This document shows positions 33,340 to 34,031 of a DNA stretch of 34,031 nt, piece after piece. Position numbers and translations under genes: made by a program. The notes below the pieces were generated by a model. It worked only from the letters and a program-made list of their open reading frames with translations, had not been told where the DNA came from and did not search any database. Within the stretch, counting starts at the first letter, position 1. The number at the start of each line of letters is the position of its first letter. Source of the stretch: Sphingomonas bacterium (lineage in GTDB: Bacteria > Pseudomonadota > Alphaproteobacteria > Sphingomonadales > Sphingomonadaceae); the NCBI RefSeq assembly GCF_028293085.1, contig NZ_JAQGLC010000100.1, positions 1 through 34,031 of the forward strand. Reading direction: 5' to 3'.

Positions 33340-34031
33340 ATGACCGACCCGCACGATAACCCCATGGGCCTGGACGGCTTCGAGTTCGTCGAGTTCACCG
33401 GCCCCGATCCCGACGCGCTGGCTGACCTGTTCGTGAAGATGGGCTTCACCCATGTCGGCACCCATCGCTCCAAGAATGTCCGCCGCTATGCCCAGGGCGA
33501 CATCAACTTCCTGCTCAACATGGACGGGAACGGCCAGGTCGCGAATTTCCGCGAGCAGCATGGCCCCTCGGCCAACGCCATGGCCTTCCGCGTCGCCGAT
33601 GCCGCCAAGGCGCTGAAGCTCGCGGTCGAGCGCGGCGCAGTGGCGGTCGAGGGCAAGGTCGGCCCGGCGGAGCTCAATATTCCGGCGATCGAGGGCATCG
33701 GTGGTGCCAATCTCTATCTGGTCGACCGGCGCGGCGCCGCGACGATCTACGATATCGATTTCGAGCCGGTCGAGGGTACTGGCGTGGACGACCACACGGT
33801 CGGCCTGCACACGCTCGACCACCTCACCCACAATCTCCAGCGCGGCCGGATGGATTATTGGGCCAATTATTACGAGAGCATCTTCAACTTCCGCCAGATC
33901 CGCTATTTCGACATCGAGGGCCAGTCGACGGGCCTGTTCTCCAAGGCGATGACCGCCCCCGACGACAAGATCCGCATCCCGCTGAACGAAAGCCAGGACG
34001 AGCATTCGCAGATCGAGGAGTTCATCAAGGA
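33340..34031 (+). CDS. hppD: 4-hydroxyphenylpyruvate dioxygenase, N-terminal part
   Basis: The frame opens at ATG 33340 and leaves the window after 230 codons, about two thirds of the usual ~355-370 residues. The N-terminal vicinal-oxygen-chelate domain (GFEFVEFTGPDPDALADLF, then MGFTHVGTHRSKNV) and the start of the catalytic domain are present. Two iron ligands are visible: the His in T-L-D-H-L-T-H-N and the His in D-E-H-S-Q-I-E-E-F; the third, a Glu, lies past the edge. The enzyme turns 4-hydroxyphenylpyruvate into homogentisate in tyrosine breakdown. CACGGAG about eight bases upstream is an acceptable ribosome binding site. Confidence 0.95.
   Translation, partial: MTDPHDNPMGLDGFEFVEFTGPDPDALADLFVKMGFTHVGTHRSKNVRRYAQGDINFLLNMDGNGQVANFREQHGPSANAMAFRVADAAKALKLAVERGAVAVEGKVGPAELNIPAIEGIGGANLYLVDRRGAATIYDIDFEPVEGTGVDDHTVGLHTLDHLTHNLQRGRMDYWANYYESIFNFRQIRYFDIEGQSTGLFSKAMTAPDDKIRIPLNESQDEHSQIEEFIK

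Overview
The window looks like a stretch of chromosome from an alphaproteobacterium of the order Sphingomonadales. This is inferred from the high GC content, the gene families and the gene order: grxC, a Nit-type amidase and a DUF1178 gene fused by start/stop overlaps beside comF, a generic TonB-dependent receptor, and folE with a FolM-like reductase and folB. I see no rRNA, transposase, phage gene or CRISPR array. There is one tRNA gene.

Layout. 1-2566 (+): the end of a YceI gene, a TMEM175-like channel gene, and leuA preceded by a previously unmarked leucine-rich leader peptide with alternative hairpins. 2863-7711 (+): a two-partner secretion operon (TpsB transporter, TpsA exoprotein) ending in an L,D-transpeptidase-like gene. 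7761-11954 (-): an unknown protein, an RNase H-like protein coupled to a low-molecular-weight phosphatase, and a folE / FolM-like / folB pterin operon. 12181-15198 (+): a TonB-dependent receptor with a clear terminator, then a small SWIB protein. 15241-17904 (-): tRNA-Arg(CCU) and the grxC / Nit / DUF1178 operon with comF upstream. 17947-18783 (+): an NDUFAF5/BioC-like methyltransferase. 18780-23252 (-): a signalling operon of an EAL protein with a degenerate GGDEF domain, a periplasmic-TPR hybrid histidine kinase and a single-domain response regulator. 23253-23956: a long gap. 23957-28773 (-): a TetR-controlled tripartite drug efflux operon (TetR, EmrA, EmrB, outer membrane factor). 28883-33080 (-): a Baeyer-Villiger-type monooxygenase, malate synthase G and a MarR regulator. 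33340-end (+): hppD, divergent from marR and cut by the window edge.

The most unusual element is in the gap at 23253-23956. A good promoter (23332-23360) is followed by a strong ribosome binding site, a 17-codon ORF (MLKFIIALIYGEGVRPW), a run of nested hairpins and a Rho-independent terminator (23629-23656). Together they define an isolated transcript of roughly 290 nt that could be a small-protein mRNA, a small RNA, or both. Three more control elements stand out: the leuA leader, a 14-bp perfect palindrome inside the promoter of the TetR operon with an apparently leaderless start, and a 21-bp inverted repeat in the hppD promoter facing marR.

How the parts work together: the transcription units are mostly housekeeping or envelope functions (leucine and pterin synthesis, glyoxylate and tyrosine catabolism, nutrient uptake, efflux, c-di-GMP and two-component signalling, adhesin secretion). 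Several are tightly coupled by overlapping start and stop codons. All function calls rest on reading sequence motifs by eye; no database search was run.
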